Shown piece by piece: positions 38,127 to 49,441 of a stretch of 64,000 nt of DNA. The position numbers and the translations under genes are program-made. Under the pieces are notes generated by a model. It was not told the origin of the DNA and ran no database searches. It worked only from the letters and a program-made list of their open reading frames with translations. The stretch spans positions 5,766,623-5,830,622 of the forward strand of contig JAJEKV010000027.1 in assembly GCA_021234155.1 (NCBI GenBank), read 5' to 3'. Each line of letters opens with the position of its first letter. The first letter of the stretch is position 1. The DNA is from Isoetes taiwanensis (Eukaryota; Streptophyta; Lycopodiopsida; Isoetales; Isoetaceae).

Positions 38127-39896
38127 TGTTGACCCTCAACCTGGCTAGAGAGTCAAACACAAGAAGCCAACTTGAGTTTGTGCTCAAGTTGGGGTTAGAA
38201 CCTCCAGATCACTTAAGGTGATCAGTCTACACAAGAATTTCTCAAAGAAAAAGCTCAAATATCAAGTATTCATACCTTTCCCAATTCAAGAATATGGAAC
38301 CCTCACTCAAATTGATGTAGCTCTCATAGGTGAATTGATTTCTAAGGTCAAATGATTGTGACTTGTACAGAAAAGTTATAGGTAAGCAAGGGAGAAGATC
38401 TTGATTAAGTCTGAGTTCTAATCTGCAAGATATTCGATCTCAAAGTTGGGTCAATTTTTGGTCAATACCAGTCAAAACTATAGACAGATCTCAGGATTTT
38501 GTAACTTGAGTTGCAGAGGGAATTTTTGAGAGATTCCAAAACTAAGGTGAAGTATAGGTCCCAAAGGTGAGGGGCACGCAATCAAATCATATTTTGGATC
38601 ATTAAAACTATTTTTTCGGCACTGTTTGGTGAGTAACAGTCTAAAATTGTATCAGACAGAATGCAAAAAATGATAACTTGAGTTTGGAATGGTTTTTCTT
38701 CAAACTTTTTGTGCACACAGGTGCAAATATGATGGGAAAAGAAGGGCAAGTGATCATATGCAAGAAAAAATGATGGAATATCTTACTGTAAAAATGTTGC
38801 TGAGGCAAAAATACTAAAAGATCATGACAATCAACTTTTTAAGCACTTGGCAGGCAATTTTCATTGATATGAAGGTAATACAAGGTAAATAGAGGTCTCA
38901 GGATAATAAATCAATCATCGAAATGTCTCAGGAGGTCATAAAATAATATCATAACATGAATATCGGTCCAATTTTCTCAAATCGAACTATGGAACACTCA
39001 GATACTTCATAAACGTCTTCAGATCATGCTTAGCATGTATCAATGTTGAGGTTTGATGCGTCTGGGCCTTCAGAAAGTTGTGTGTCGATCACCCCAATTA
39101 TATTTTCAAATTTTTATGAATCCAGAATCTTAGGCTTTGATTATGGGTTTGTTTGGTAGCTAAGAGGCGGGAAAAGAAGATTCGGGAGGAATTTAAGGCA
39201 GAAACTGAGGCCTCTGGCCGATTCGAAGGTTTTTTTCTAATTTTAGGGTTCATGGAGGGAATCTCGCGAGCATCTTTCGAGTATATTTCGAGATTCTGGC
39301 CTTTTAAAAAATCAATTTTCAATGGTTTAAATGGAAAAATCAACCTTTGGGTTTTGGGAATCTTCCAGGGATCTTTGAGGATGCCTTCCAAAAATTTGGG
39401 AGCATATCTGGCCTTGCCACGTGGCATAGGGCATCCCTATGGTATCTAGAATGATACCTAAGTTATTCACCTAGGGTTTTGATATTCCATAATAGAATTT
39501 ATTTTTCAAAGGCAAAGGCCAAAAAAATGGGATGGGAATATAAAATAGAAATGAGTTTATGATAAGATGAGGGAAGAGTTGAGGAATCAAGGCAAAAAAT
39601 GAGAGAAGGCATGGGGAATGGAGATGGGAATAGTTTGGGGGCAAAAGATTCTAGATTACCATGGTGTCTTCCAAACTCTAACTTCCAATCTTCAAAAAGT
39701 ATCTTCCAATCTTCTTACCCAAAATCTTATAAGCATCCTTTGACCTCAAATGAAGTATTCCTTATGGGAGTTGACCTTGAAGATAAATATCCTTTGACCT
39801 TCACACCAATGTTGACTACCAAGTTCTTCTTTGACTTAGCCCTCCTAACTTCAACATATGAACCAACAATTAGTATGTTGCCCTTTGGGGGCAACA
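38127..39896 (-). repeat. Element 2, 3' LTR (1,770 bp)
   Basis: Inverted ends TGTTG and CAACA; near-identical to 46305-48050 with small indels (for example about 18 bp lost in the other copy near 47545). Frames within are not genes. Confidence 0.96.
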
Positions 39897-40620
39897 TCTC
39901 GCCAAAACAAGAAAATGGCTGGTCCCCTCAGCCAAAAGGGGTCTTCAATTTTATACCAAAGTGTCTAAGTGAGAATTATGGAAGAAAGAGGGTGTAAAGT
40001 GCAAGTGTTGATGGAATAGAGGTGAATATGGTGGTGAGAGGATGTGAGTGAGTGAAAAAGGGGTGAGAATGAGTGTGAATATAATAAGATGGTGATGGAA
40101 ATGGAGTGTATGAGATGAGGTGAGTGTGTAAATGTTGGAATCTCGCCAAAACAAGAAAATGTGTGAAAAAAAGGTAAAAATGAGTGTGAATATGGTAAGG
40201 TGGTGATGGAAATGGAGTGTAAGGGGGTGAAGTGAATATGCAAAAGCTGAGATCTCGCCAAAACAAGAAAAGATATGCCTCCCTGATCCTTAAAAATGCA
40301 ACTCTGCTATGATGGTGAAGCTGAATTGCAGAGTGCTTTCTTTTGGGAATGAAAACAAGAATAAGGAGTTTAAATGGATGGCAGGACCACTTGTGACAGA
40401 TGAATAAAGATGGAGAAAGGATGCACCTGTCATGGAAACACACAAACTAGTTAATCTTGACCTTTGCAACTCTGCCATGATGGTGAAGCTGAATTTGCAG
40501 AGTGCACATTTAGGGAAAGAAAATGGAGAATACATGGCTAAATGGAGGGTAGGACCACAATGAGACAGATGAATGAGGATGGAAAAAGGATGATCCTGCA
40601 AATGACACTTGGCAAATTCA
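39897..40620 (-). repeat. Tandem repeats in the element 2 3' region
   Basis: The motif tctcgccaaaacaagaaaa occurs at 39897, 40140 and 40252, the first copy abutting the LTR where the polypurine tract should be. Between them lie related units with gagtgtgaata and ggtggtgatggaaatggagtg. A second pair of units of about 160 bp (gcaactctgc.atgatggtgaagctgaat, aggaccac, gacagatgaat) covers about 40299-40600. Hypervariable tandem repeats before the 3' LTR are known for Tat elements. Confidence 0.8.
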
Positions 40621-40774
40621 TTAGTGGAGATCCTTGTCTTGGAGTAGTTTGATAGTTCATTCTTCATCCTTCCTAACTGCAAACATGAACTCAATGAAAA
40701 TATTAATTCTAAAATCAAGACAAAGTGAAATATAACCTATCTAGTCTTAACTTCAACTCTAACTTATCTAAGTT

Positions 40775-41896
40775 CTAGAGCATAAAAAAGGACAAGCATA
40801 TATGTTGATCCCAATACCTTTTCAGATGGATGGTATTGATAGGATTTGGAAGTGGCACCCCTGAAGTTAATTCCTTTAACCAATAAGAGTTGGTGCCTGC
40901 AGGTTCCAGCATCTCATAGGGACCTTCCCAAAGATTTTCAAACTTATTTGCTGAGTCTTCCTTTGATTTATTCCATTTAAAAACTAACTCTCCTGTCTTG
41001 AACGTTCCCTGTATTTTGTGAGCAGCTTTGAAAGCAGCCAAATCCTTGGCTTTTTTTAGCAGATTGGCATTCTCAGCCTCCATCCTATATTCTTCTAAAT
41101 GCAGAAGAGTGTTCAGTCTTTCCTGTAAGGCATATTTAAAAGGTAAACATAACTTGCGAGCTAACCTTAGAGATGGAAGCTCAAGCTCTACTGGAAGCAC
41201 AGCCTCAATGCCATAGACTAGGTTGAAGGGTGTATGAGTGGTTGCTGCTTTAATAGTGACCCTATAAGCCCAAAGAGCATCCACTAATTTGATATGCCAA
41301 TCCTTTTGATTATCATCCACTGTTTTCTGCAAAATGCTTTTCAAAACCTTGTTAGTAGCTTCTGCTTGACCATTACCTTGGGGATAGTAGGAGGAGCTCT
41401 TGGTATGTTTGACCTTAAGAATAGTCAACAAATTAGTAATAACTTCATTCACAAAGGGAGTGCCTCTATCAGAATGCAATTGTAGAGGAATGCCAAACCG
41501 TGCACAAATATATTCATGTAAAAATTTTGCTGTTGTAATAGCATTAGCCTGTCTTAAAGGAATTGCTTCTGCCCATTTGGTAAAATAATCTGTGGCTACA
41601 ATAATGTGCTGATGTTGTCCTGCTTGTAGGGGGTTAATAGGGCCAATATAATCCAGGTCCCCAAATTTGGAAGGGCCACGGAGAAATGATAGGATTTAAT
41701 GCACCGGGAGAAGGATCCTTTTGCCAAATATTTGACACTTGTGGCAAGATTTTATAACAATATAACAATCTTTAAATATTGTAGGCCAATAATAACCCCT
41801 GAGAATTTTCTTGGCGTAGTATCTCCAAAAAATGGCCTCCACATACTCCTTCATGCATTTCTCTAATGATCGAAAGCGATTCTTCTTCATTGACAC
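40775..41896 (-). pseudogene. Element 2 integrase (frameshifted)
   Basis: The minus-strand frame from 41896 holds the zinc-finger region (YYWPTIFKDC, CHKCQIFGK). After a break, the core gives LDYIGPINPL, HSDRGTPF and GNGQAEATNK, the D,D,E residues. The C-terminus is KTGELVFKWNK, FENLWEGPYEM and INTIHLKRYW, without chromodomain. The frame shifts near 41700 and relative to the upstream polyprotein. The intact 234-codon part is 41479-40775. Confidence 0.9.
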
Positions 41897-41970
41897 ACCT
41901 CAATAATAGTCCATCCCTGTTGACTTTACATAGAACATCACTAATCATTTTAAATTGCCTACATCTTTCC

Positions 41971-44900
41971 TTAAATCTCCTTTCTTTGGCTCAAGTCGGG
42001 TTCGAGGGCATCTCCTTGAATTGTAAGAAATTTTTTATAGGTAATCGCCAATCCAAGGGCTCTGCTTTTCATCTTACGCTGCCGCAAATAAGCTAAGGCA
42101 TCCACAAAGTCAACAACCTCTACTGCATCCTCATGATCAAAGAAAATGTAAGGTAAATAAAGACTGGGACTCTTCACCTGATGTAACTCCTTAATGGAAA
42201 TATCAAAGGTTTGTAGCTTACAAGCCCACCTCTGAATTTTTGGTTTGGAAGTAGCCTTACCAAATAACAACCCCATTGGATTTTGCTTCATGTAAACTTG
42301 AACAGAACTCTTCAATAATAGGTGACCTTGTCTGTCAATAAGGAACATAAGAGCAGCAGCACTCTTCTCCATTCTAGTGTATTTTTCTTCAGTTGAACTC
42401 CACTGTTTGCTGGCAAAAGCTATGGTATGCTTGTCCTGTAGAATAGCTAGGCCTATGGCCTTTTTAGTAATAGTAATGTAAACTTCAAATGGCATATCCA
42501 AATCAGGCTTTTTTAAAAGAGTAGCCTCACAAATGGACTTTATAAGTAACTCAAAAGACTCTTGGCAATCTGATGACCATGTGACAGGGACATACTTGCT
42601 CTCAGATTTAGAAATCCTGCCTATCCTTGTCAGTTTAGAAATGGGAGCAAAATTAGGAATATACATCCTAAGGAAACTAGTCATGCCAATAAAACTTTTG
42701 ACCTGCTTCAAATTCTTGGGGGGTACCAGTTTTTTGAGGGCTTCAACCTTTTCTTGTGCCACTTGTATACCATTGTTGGACACTTCATGCCCCAAAAGTT
42801 GTCTTTTGGATGCAAAAAAAATACATTTCTTTGGGTTGAGGTTGACTCCAGAGTCTCTGCACAAAGAGCATATTTTTGCAAGCAATTCCAAATGATTAGT
42901 AGGGTGAGATCCTAAGCAAAGGTCATCCAAGTAAACTCTGAATTCTTGAGGAGACATAGGTCTAAAAATAACATCCATAGCTCTCTGGAAAATGGCAGGT
43001 GCATTCATGAATCCAAAAGGCATTCTTTTCATTGCATAAGTTCCCCAAGGGGTAATAAACGAGGTTTTTGGTTGATCTTCTTCCTTAATGCTAATTTGAT
43101 TAAACCCTGAAAATCCATCCAAAAATGAATATACGTCCTTTCCTGCTACAGCATATAAGATTTCTTCTAAAAAGGGCAAGGGATAGCAGTCTTTGATAGT
43201 GGCTTTGTTGATATCTCGATAATCAATGCAGATTCTTAAGGCACCACTCTTTTTTTCTACAGGTACAATGCAAGATACCCATTCTGGATTAATGATTTCA
43301 ATAATAACACCTGCATCTAACATTTTATCCAACTCATCCTTGATTAATCCCATCAATGGAGCATTAATTCTTCTCAGTTTTTGAAAAACAGGCTTACATC
43401 CTTCTTTAATCTTGATTTCAAATTGGCATACCTCGGCTTTGATACCCGTGAGCTCAGAATAATCCCAGGCAAAGACATCCTTCCTTTCTTCAAAAAACGT
43501 TTGTATGTTTTTCCTATTCTGATATTCAATCAAATCTCCAACAAACAGGGTTCTAGTCTTACCATTTTTTGTGATTGTAATCTCTTCAGTACTCTTCTCT
43601 TCTGATGCATTGATGGTTAGGATAGGACAAAGTGCTTTTACCTCACTAGCATCAAGATCTTCTTCTGGAATGGCTCCTTCAGTTAAATGTGACATGAGAG
43701 TTTCTCTACATAAGGCATCAGCTTCCACATTTTTCTCTCTTGGTATGTGAGTGATTTCCCATGAGGCAAAACTCGAGAGTACTCCCATTACCTGGTTTTT
43801 TAGGAGCTCCATATCTGCATTTTTTGTTTGATAATCTCCTGAAACTTGTCTACAAATCAATTGTGAGTCACCATAAATGTGAATGTTAGCAATATCCATA
43901 GCTTTAGCATCCTGAAGACCTGCAATCAAAGCCTTATATTCTGCTACATTAGATGTGACTTGAGGAAAGATTCTTCCTACTTTAGCTAAAAGTTTGTGAG
44001 AAGAATCTTTCAAAATAGCAGCAGATGATGCAATATTTAATTTTTTAGAAATACGTCCATCAAACCATAGAAATCCTGATGGTCCTTGTCTGCTGGGGAG
44101 TGCACACTCCATAATAAGAGGAAGCATTTCATATTTCCTTGGTCTTGTATTTTTTATCCTGTAAGACCCCAAAGGTTTTTCAATCAACATCTCCTTAATA
44201 AAGTTTACCTCTTCTTTGGAGCCATAGGAACCATCTTGATTATAAATTGTGGCAGTTTGAGAACCATTGGAGATGGTACATCTCCCTTGAGACCAGACTG
44301 GTCTAGCATCCACAGTGGCTAACCATCTTCTCCCTAGAAGTAGATCATAGATGTCAGATTCATCCCCTATATCTTCAAAAGCTACTACAATAAAGTTAGC
44401 AGCTACAGTTATGCCCTCTGTATTAACAGGCACTTTAGTTACCACACCAATAGGGGTAATCTTAGCATTATAAAAAGATCTTAATAATATAGAAGCTTTC
44501 TTGTCCACCTCGAAACCACATTTTTTCATAATGTGATATGGCATGATGTTTAGGGGGGATCCCCCATCAAGTAACACATTTGAGAAGGTATAACCTCCTA
44601 AAGCAGCTGAACATGTGAATGCCCCAGGGTCTTCTTCATTCTGTGCTAGAACAAGGTTAGTGGCATCAGAAAAATTCACACAAGCATTTAATATCTCACC
44701 ACCAGTTTGCTGCAGTACTCTTTTTCTATAACTATGTGCAATCCTTAGCAATGTGAAAAGATCCACACTTACTTTGGAATTTTTGAGCAAAACATCAACC
44801 TCATCAAAGTCTTGATCTTTCTTACCATATTTTTGCTGAGGGGGTGGAGCTATGATTTGAGCAGGTGATTCCACCACAGGTGGTGAAGACCTGGCAGTGG

Positions 44901-45612
44901 AATGCCTACTTGATTCAGCATGTACATGAGCTTCATTCATGCTTCTAGTTTGCACCACCATAACTTCTTCAGATTTAGGAACTTCTGTAGCTTGAATAAA
45001 CCTTATGGAGGTACTTGATTCAGCAAATCTCACGGGAGGTTTAGGCTCTGATCTCTTTTCTTTTTCCTGCTTAGCAAAATATTCCTTAACAGCACACCTA
45101 ACATCAGTATGGCCAACTTCTTTACAAAAAGAACAAACAGGACATTCCTTTCCAAAGTGGCCTTTTCTATTGCATTTAGGACACACTTGCCAATAGCAAA
45201 TTTCTGATGGATGAGAATTCCTATTGCAATGAATACATTCAGGGTAAGTTTTACCTGTTCTTGTAGCCTTGAGTTCAACCAATTGTTTGGTTATTTCTGC
45301 TAAAGCTTCAGTAACCTTAGATAGGTCTGATTTGACCTCTGCAACTTGAGAATTAGCTTCCTCCTCTTTAGATTTTTTCTTTTCTTTCTGTATGGCATAA
45401 ACTGGAATGGAAGGGTGATGATCATAATGTGCATCAGTAGCATCAGGGTAAAAAGGATCATGGCTATGGTGAGAAACATGATGCTTGTCAGGCAAAGTAG
45501 AGAGCATCTGAGTTAGGTCAGCGGTTTTGGCAAAAACTTTGTATATAGAATCAAATCCTTCAGCACCTTGGATCTTGAGCAATTTCCTTTGGATATCTGG
45601 TCTTCTTTCCAA
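41971..45612 (-). CDS. pol: Element 2 Gag-Pol part: knuckles, protease, aRNase H, RT, dead RNase H
   Basis: One open frame of 1,213 codons. Tandem knuckles occur at residues 126-173 (CPKCNRKGHFGKEC, CSFCKEVGHTDVRC). The protease LLDGGSPLNI has its Asp at 349. An RNase H of the archaeal/plant type occupies residues 514-637 with all four acidic residues (WFDG 518, AEYK 558, GDS 582, ADAL 632). RT covers about 735-935 (RICIDYRDINKATI, FLDGFSGFNQI, MPFGFMNAPAIFQRAM, YLDD at 894-897). A second RNase H-like domain at about 1030-1150 keeps the fold landmarks (AFASKQWSSTEEKY) but has lost the first Asp (VYITITKK) and the DH pair (VYMKQN). The active RNase H therefore precedes RT. The apparent start is not an ATG; the frame continues gag beyond the SINE. 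Confidence 0.93.
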   Translation of the reverse strand: MERRPDIQRKLLKIQGAEGFDSIYKVFAKTADLTQMLSTLPDKHHVSHHSHDPFYPDATDAHYDHHPSIPVYAIQKEKKKSKEEEANSQVAEVKSDLSKVTEALAEITKQLVELKATRTGKTYPECIHCNRNSHPSEICYWQVCPKCNRKGHFGKECPVCSFCKEVGHTDVRCAVKEYFAKQEKEKRSEPKPPVRFAESSTSIRFIQATEVPKSEEVMVVQTRSMNEAHVHAESSRHSTARSSPPVVESPAQIIAPPPQQKYGKKDQDFDEVDVLLKNSKVSVDLFTLLRIAHSYRKRVLQQTGGEILNACVNFSDATNLVLAQNEEDPGAFTCSAALGGYTFSNVLLDGGSPLNIMPYHIMKKCGFEVDKKASILLRSFYNAKITPIGVVTKVPVNTEGITVAANFIVVAFEDIGDESDIYDLLLGRRWLATVDARPVWSQGRCTISNGSQTATIYNQDGSYGSKEEVNFIKEMLIEKPLGSYRIKNTRPRKYEMLPLIMECALPSRQGPSGFLWFDGRISKKLNIASSAAILKDSSHKLLAKVGRIFPQVTSNVAEYKALIAGLQDAKAMDIANIHIYGDSQLICRQVSGDYQTKNADMELLKNQVMGVLSSFASWEITHIPREKNVEADALCRETLMSHLTEGAIPEEDLDASEVKALCPILTINASEEKSTEEITITKNGKTRTLFVGDLIEYQNRKNIQTFFEERKDVFAWDYSELTGIKAEVCQFEIKIKEGCKPVFQKLRRINAPLMGLIKDELDKMLDAGVIIEIINPEWVSCIVPVEKKSGALRICIDYRDINKATIKDCYPLPFLEEILYAVAGKDVYSFLDGFSGFNQISIKEEDQPKTSFITPWGTYAMKRMPFGFMNAPAIFQRAMDVIFRPMSPQEFRVYLDDLCLGSHPTNHLELLAKICSLCRDSGVNLNPKKCIFFASKRQLLGHEVSNNGIQVAQEKVEALKKLVPPKNLKQVKSFIGMTSFLRMYIPNFAPISKLTRIGRISKSESKYVPVTWSSDCQESFELLIKSICEATLLKKPDLDMPFEVYITITKKAIGLAILQDKHTIAFASKQWSSTEEKYTRMEKSAAALMFLIDRQGHLLLKSSVQVYMKQNPMGLLFGKATSKPKIQRWACKLQTFDISIKELHQVKSPSLYLPYIFFDHEDAVEVVDFVDALAYLRQRKMKSRALGLAITYKKFLTIQGDALEPDLSQRKEI

Positions 45613-45656
45613 ACCATTGATGAAAGCAGTAACTAAAAAAAGGGTTGGGATTGTGT

Positions 45657-45782
45657 TTGGTGATGGGGCCTAGTCCCCAGGTTTTAGATGGGTTGTTGCC
45701 CTTGCATGTGCCGTCCCATAACCCGTTGGGTTCCCGTGGACGTAAAAATTCATCTTATCTTATCTTATCTTATCTTATCTTT
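45657..45782 (+). mobile_element. SINE-like element, family B, copy 2
   Basis: ggtgatggggcctagtcccc to gggttcccgtggacgtaaaaa followed by (TTATC)n. It interrupts gag of element 2 between FSTFMSRCQ and VTAFINGLERR. A few extra bases (45627-45656) also belong to the insertion or its duplication. Confidence 0.8.
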
Positions 45783-45783
45783 G

Positions 45784-46263
45784 ACACCTGCTCATAAATG
45801 TGCTAAACCTTTCTTTGTACCGATTCACACTTTCTCCTGCATGCATAGAAAAACCTTGCAACTCATTAACCAAATCTTTTGGAGCAGCCAACTTACCAAA
45901 TCTATCCAGAAACTTCTTGATGAGTTCATCCCATGAAGTGGTACCCAATAACTTTTCATAAGTTAACCAAGCACCAGCTTCACTCTCTTCTTTGAAACAT
46001 TTTTCAAACGCTGAAAGCTTGCAGCCTTTCTTGAAACCATAATCCCTGTAATGATCCTCAAATATTCTCAGGAAGTTGTTAGCACTCATACTGGAATCAA
46101 AAGTAGGCAAAGGAACAGGAACATTCAACTCAAATTGGTATGGCATGTTTTGAAGCAGGCTAGTTGAGAAACTTGAAGGCAATGGCCTTTCTCTGCAATG
46201 ATCTGGTGCATCAATATCTTCTAATGGTTCTTGTTCTAGTGGAAATTTTTGCTTTGGAGTCAT
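45784..46263 (-). CDS. gag: Element 2 Gag N-terminal part
   Basis: Starts at ATG 46263 (MTPKQKFPLEQEP), 42 bp inside the 5' LTR border. It contains the retrotransposon gag pattern: FLRIFEDHYRDYGF, AGAWLTYEKL, WDELIKKFLDRFG and SVNRYKERFSTFMSRC. It is cut by the SINE; the continuation is at 45612. Confidence 0.88.
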
Positions 46264-46304
46264 GAGTTCCGAAATCCAGGAAAATCTCGGTAGAACCTCC
46301 AAGA

Positions 46305-48050
46305 TGTTGACCCTCAACCTGGCAAGAGAGTCAAACACAAGAAGCCAACTTAAGTTTGTGCTCAAGTTGGGGTTAGAACCTCCAGATCACTTAAGGTGAT
46401 CAGTCTACACAAGAATTTCTCAAAGAAAAAGCTCAAATATCAAGTATTCATACCTTTCCCAATTCAAGAATATGGAATCCTCACTCAAATTGATGTAGCT
46501 CTCATAGGTGGATTGATTTCTAAGGTCAAATGATTGTGACTTGTACAGAAAAGTTATAGGTAAGCAAGGGAGAAGATCTTGACCAAGTCTGAGTTCTAAT
46601 CTGCAAGATATTCGATCTCAAAGTTGGGTCAATTTTTGGTCAATACCAGTCAAAACTATAGACAGATCTCAGGATTTTGTAACTTGAGTTGCAGAGGGAA
46701 TTTTTGAGAGATTCCAAAACTGAGGTGAAGTATAGGTCCCAAAGGTGAGGGGCACGCAATCAAATCATATTTTGAATCATTAAAACTATTTTTTTGGCAC
46801 TGTTTGGTGAGTAACAGTCTAAAATTGTATCAGACAGAAACTTGATAACTTGAGTTTGGAATGGTTTTTCTTCAAACTTTTTGTGCACACAGGTGCAAAT
46901 ATGATGGGAAAAGAAGGGCAAGTTATCATATGCAAGAAAAAATGATGGAATATCTTACTGTAAAAATGTTGGTGAGGCAAAAATACTAAAAGATCATGAC
47001 AATCAACTTTTTAAGCACTTGGCAGGCAATTTTCATTGATATGAAGGTAATACAAGGTAAATAGAGGTCTCAAGATAATAAATCAATCATCAAAATGTCT
47101 CAGGAGGTCATAAAATAATATCATAACATGAATATCAGTCCAATTTTCTCAAATCGAACTGTGGAACACTCAGATACTTCATAAACGTCTTCAGATCATG
47201 CTCAGCATGTATCAATGTTGAGGTTTGATGCGTCTGGGCCTTTAGAAAGTTGTGTGTCGATCACCCCAATTATATTTTCAAAATTTTATGAATCCAGAAT
47301 CTTAGGCTTTGATTATGGGTTTGTTGGGTAGCTAAGAGGCGGGAAAAGAAGATTCGGGAGGAATTTAAGGCAGAAACTGAGGCCTCTGGCCGATTCGAAG
47401 GTTTTTTTATAATTTTAGGGTTCATGGAGGGAATCTCGCGAGCATCTTTCGAGTATATTTTCGAGATTCTGGCCTTTTAAAAAATCAATTTTCAATGGTT
47501 TAAATGGAAAAATCAACCTTTGGGTTTTGGGAATCTTCTAGGGATCTTTTTGGGAGCATATCTGGCCTTGCCACGTGGCATAGGGCATCCCTATGGTATC
47601 TAGAATGATACCTAAGTTATTCACCTAGGGTTTTGATATTCCATAATAGAATTTATTTTTCAAAGGCAAAGGCCAAAAAAATGAAATGGGAATATGAAAT
47701 AGAAATGAGTTTATGATAAGATGAGGGAAGAGTTGAGGAATCAAGGCAAAAAATGAGAGAAGGCATGGGGAATGGAGATGGGAATGGTTTGGGGGCAAAA
47801 GATTCTAGATTACCATGGGGTCTTCCAAACTCTAACTTCCAATCTTCAAAAAGTATCTTCCAATCTTCTTACCCAAAATCTTATAAGCATCCTTTGACCT
47901 CAAATGAAGTATTCCTTATGGGAGTTGACCTTGAAGATAAATATCCTTTGACCTTCACACCAATGTTGACTACCAAGTTCTTCTTTGACTTAGCCCTCCT
48001 AACTTCAACATATGAACCAACAATTAGTATGTTGCCCTTTGGGGGCAACA
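46305..48050 (-). repeat. Element 2, 5' LTR (1,746 bp)
   Basis: Inner end at 46305, outer end at 48050 followed by GAAGG. The primer-binding site should begin within two or three bases of 46304 on the minus strand (tggaggttctaccga); I could not assign the tRNA. Confidence 0.95.
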
Positions 48051-48759
48051 GAAGGCTAAGAAACTTAATCCTGCTATCAATGCTGGACATATTACACTGA
48101 TTCCTAAAGTGGAGAATCCAATACAATTGGCAGATTGGAGACCTATCTCATTGACAAATACAACATATACAATTCTGGCCAAGATCCTTGCAAATAGATT
48201 GAAACCATGTCTTCATAAGCTTATTAGCCCATGTCAAACAACCTTCTTACCCCAAAGAAATATCTTGGAGAATTACATTGGGGCAGCTGAGGGATTGCAT
48301 TGGAATGAATTATCAGATCAAAGGTGTATGCTACTTAAGCTGGATTTTCAAAGGGCATATGACACAATAAATTGGCAGTTTTTGGAAAGAGCAATGAAAC
48401 ACCTGGAAATCCATGAAGATGTATATCAGAAAATATGGAGTTTGAACTGTACAACATCCTCAGCTCTAATTAGTAATGGATGTCCAAGTAAACAATTTCA
48501 GTATAGGCGTGGAGTGAGGCAAGGATATCATTAGCTCCATATCTATTCTTAATTGTTGCTGTGTTACCAGGATGGCTATATATCTTCAAAAACAAGGGAA
48601 AATAACTACTTTGGAGATGCCAGAAAACCAAGAGCCTTTTACCATTATGCAGTATGCTGGTGACACATTTGTTTTTCTCAAGTATGGGGATAAGAGTTTG
48701 GAGAATTTCTTGTCTGCAATTGATAGCTTTGGTAAGGTCTCAGGGGTTACTGTTAGTCC
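48051..48759 (+). mobile_element. L1-like LINE, right part (RT palm)
   Basis: Continues the RT broken at 38126: ITLIPKVENPIQLADWRPIS, YTILAKILANRLK, LLKLDFQRAYDTINWQF, RRGVRQG and, after a small break at 48530, the catalytic-loop region QYAGDTFVF (A-G-D-T where ADDT is expected). It ends in SGVTVSP, where element 4 begins. The 3' end of the LINE is missing. Confidence 0.88.
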
Positions 48760-49330
48760 TGTACGTCTAGGTACGGGACTATTCTTGAAGACCACAGACC
48801 AGGGCGAGAATGAGACACCAGATCAATCATCGGGTAGTAGACCCACGCCCCCGCCGAAGACCACGCAGAAGACCGCGCTCGGGTCCAAGAAGAGAGCCAG
48901 AACGGATAAATGACGGCCCCTGTGGAAGTACAGTTCAACGTCAGCGAGATTCCAGGCACATCAAGAAGGCGCTGCTAGATTCCCTGAAAATCAGGCTCTG
49001 ATCCAGGAGTTGGTGGCAAGATCTGCCACACAACTATTTTGGGCCCAAGGCCGTTGTACTATATATATGAGTAGAGATAGAACTCATGTTTTTAGATGAG
49101 CATTAGCCCTTATCTCTTGTTTTTTCTCTCGATTCCTGAGAGCTCCTGTATGCACAATGATATCAAGAAAGTCAGCTTTATCTTCATTGTTGTGTGTTGA
49201 TCCAGTCTTATCTTTTCTTTCTGTTCTCTTGCAAAATCCAGCGTGACACTCAGCCAGGATTCTCCTATTTGATCCCAGAGTCCTCACAGAGGGTTGTCTT
49301 GCAGGAGATCCCGAACCCAGACCCTACACA
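48760..49330 (+). repeat. Element 4 putative 5' LTR
   Basis: Starts with TG and ends with CA immediately before a primer-binding-like site. Contains TATA-like ctatatatatgag near 49060. With no second copy in the window the borders are inferred. Confidence 0.55.
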
Positions 49331-49441
49331 CTGTCGCCGCTGTCGGGTCTCATTCTCTTTTCTCTCTTCTCAATATGTCTGCTCGTGCTTTCACTCCTGA
49401 GGAACTCCTTAGCCAAACGGCGGCAAGATTGGAGCGCCATC

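Larger units (their letters stand above)
38127..48050 (-). mobile_element. Element 2: Tat-like Ty3/gypsy retrotransposon (9.9 kb) nested in a LINE
   Basis: LTRs at 38127-39896 and 46305-48050 begin TGTTGACCC and end GGGGGCAACA. The duplication GAAGG is exact at 38122-38126 and 48051-48055. Coding order on the minus strand is gag, zinc knuckles, protease, an archaeal-type RNase H, RT, a degenerate second RNase H, and integrase without chromodomain. Two RNase H domains, tandem repeats in the 3' region and no chromodomain point to the Tat branch. A SINE interrupts gag, and the integrase is frameshifted. Excising it restores the LINE frame (AWKAKKLNPAINAGH). Confidence 0.95.

Noticed and set aside
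39153-40443. Open frames within the LTR and 3' repeats of element 2
   Set aside because: They follow repeat units and LTR sequence; both strands are open and composition is low complexity.
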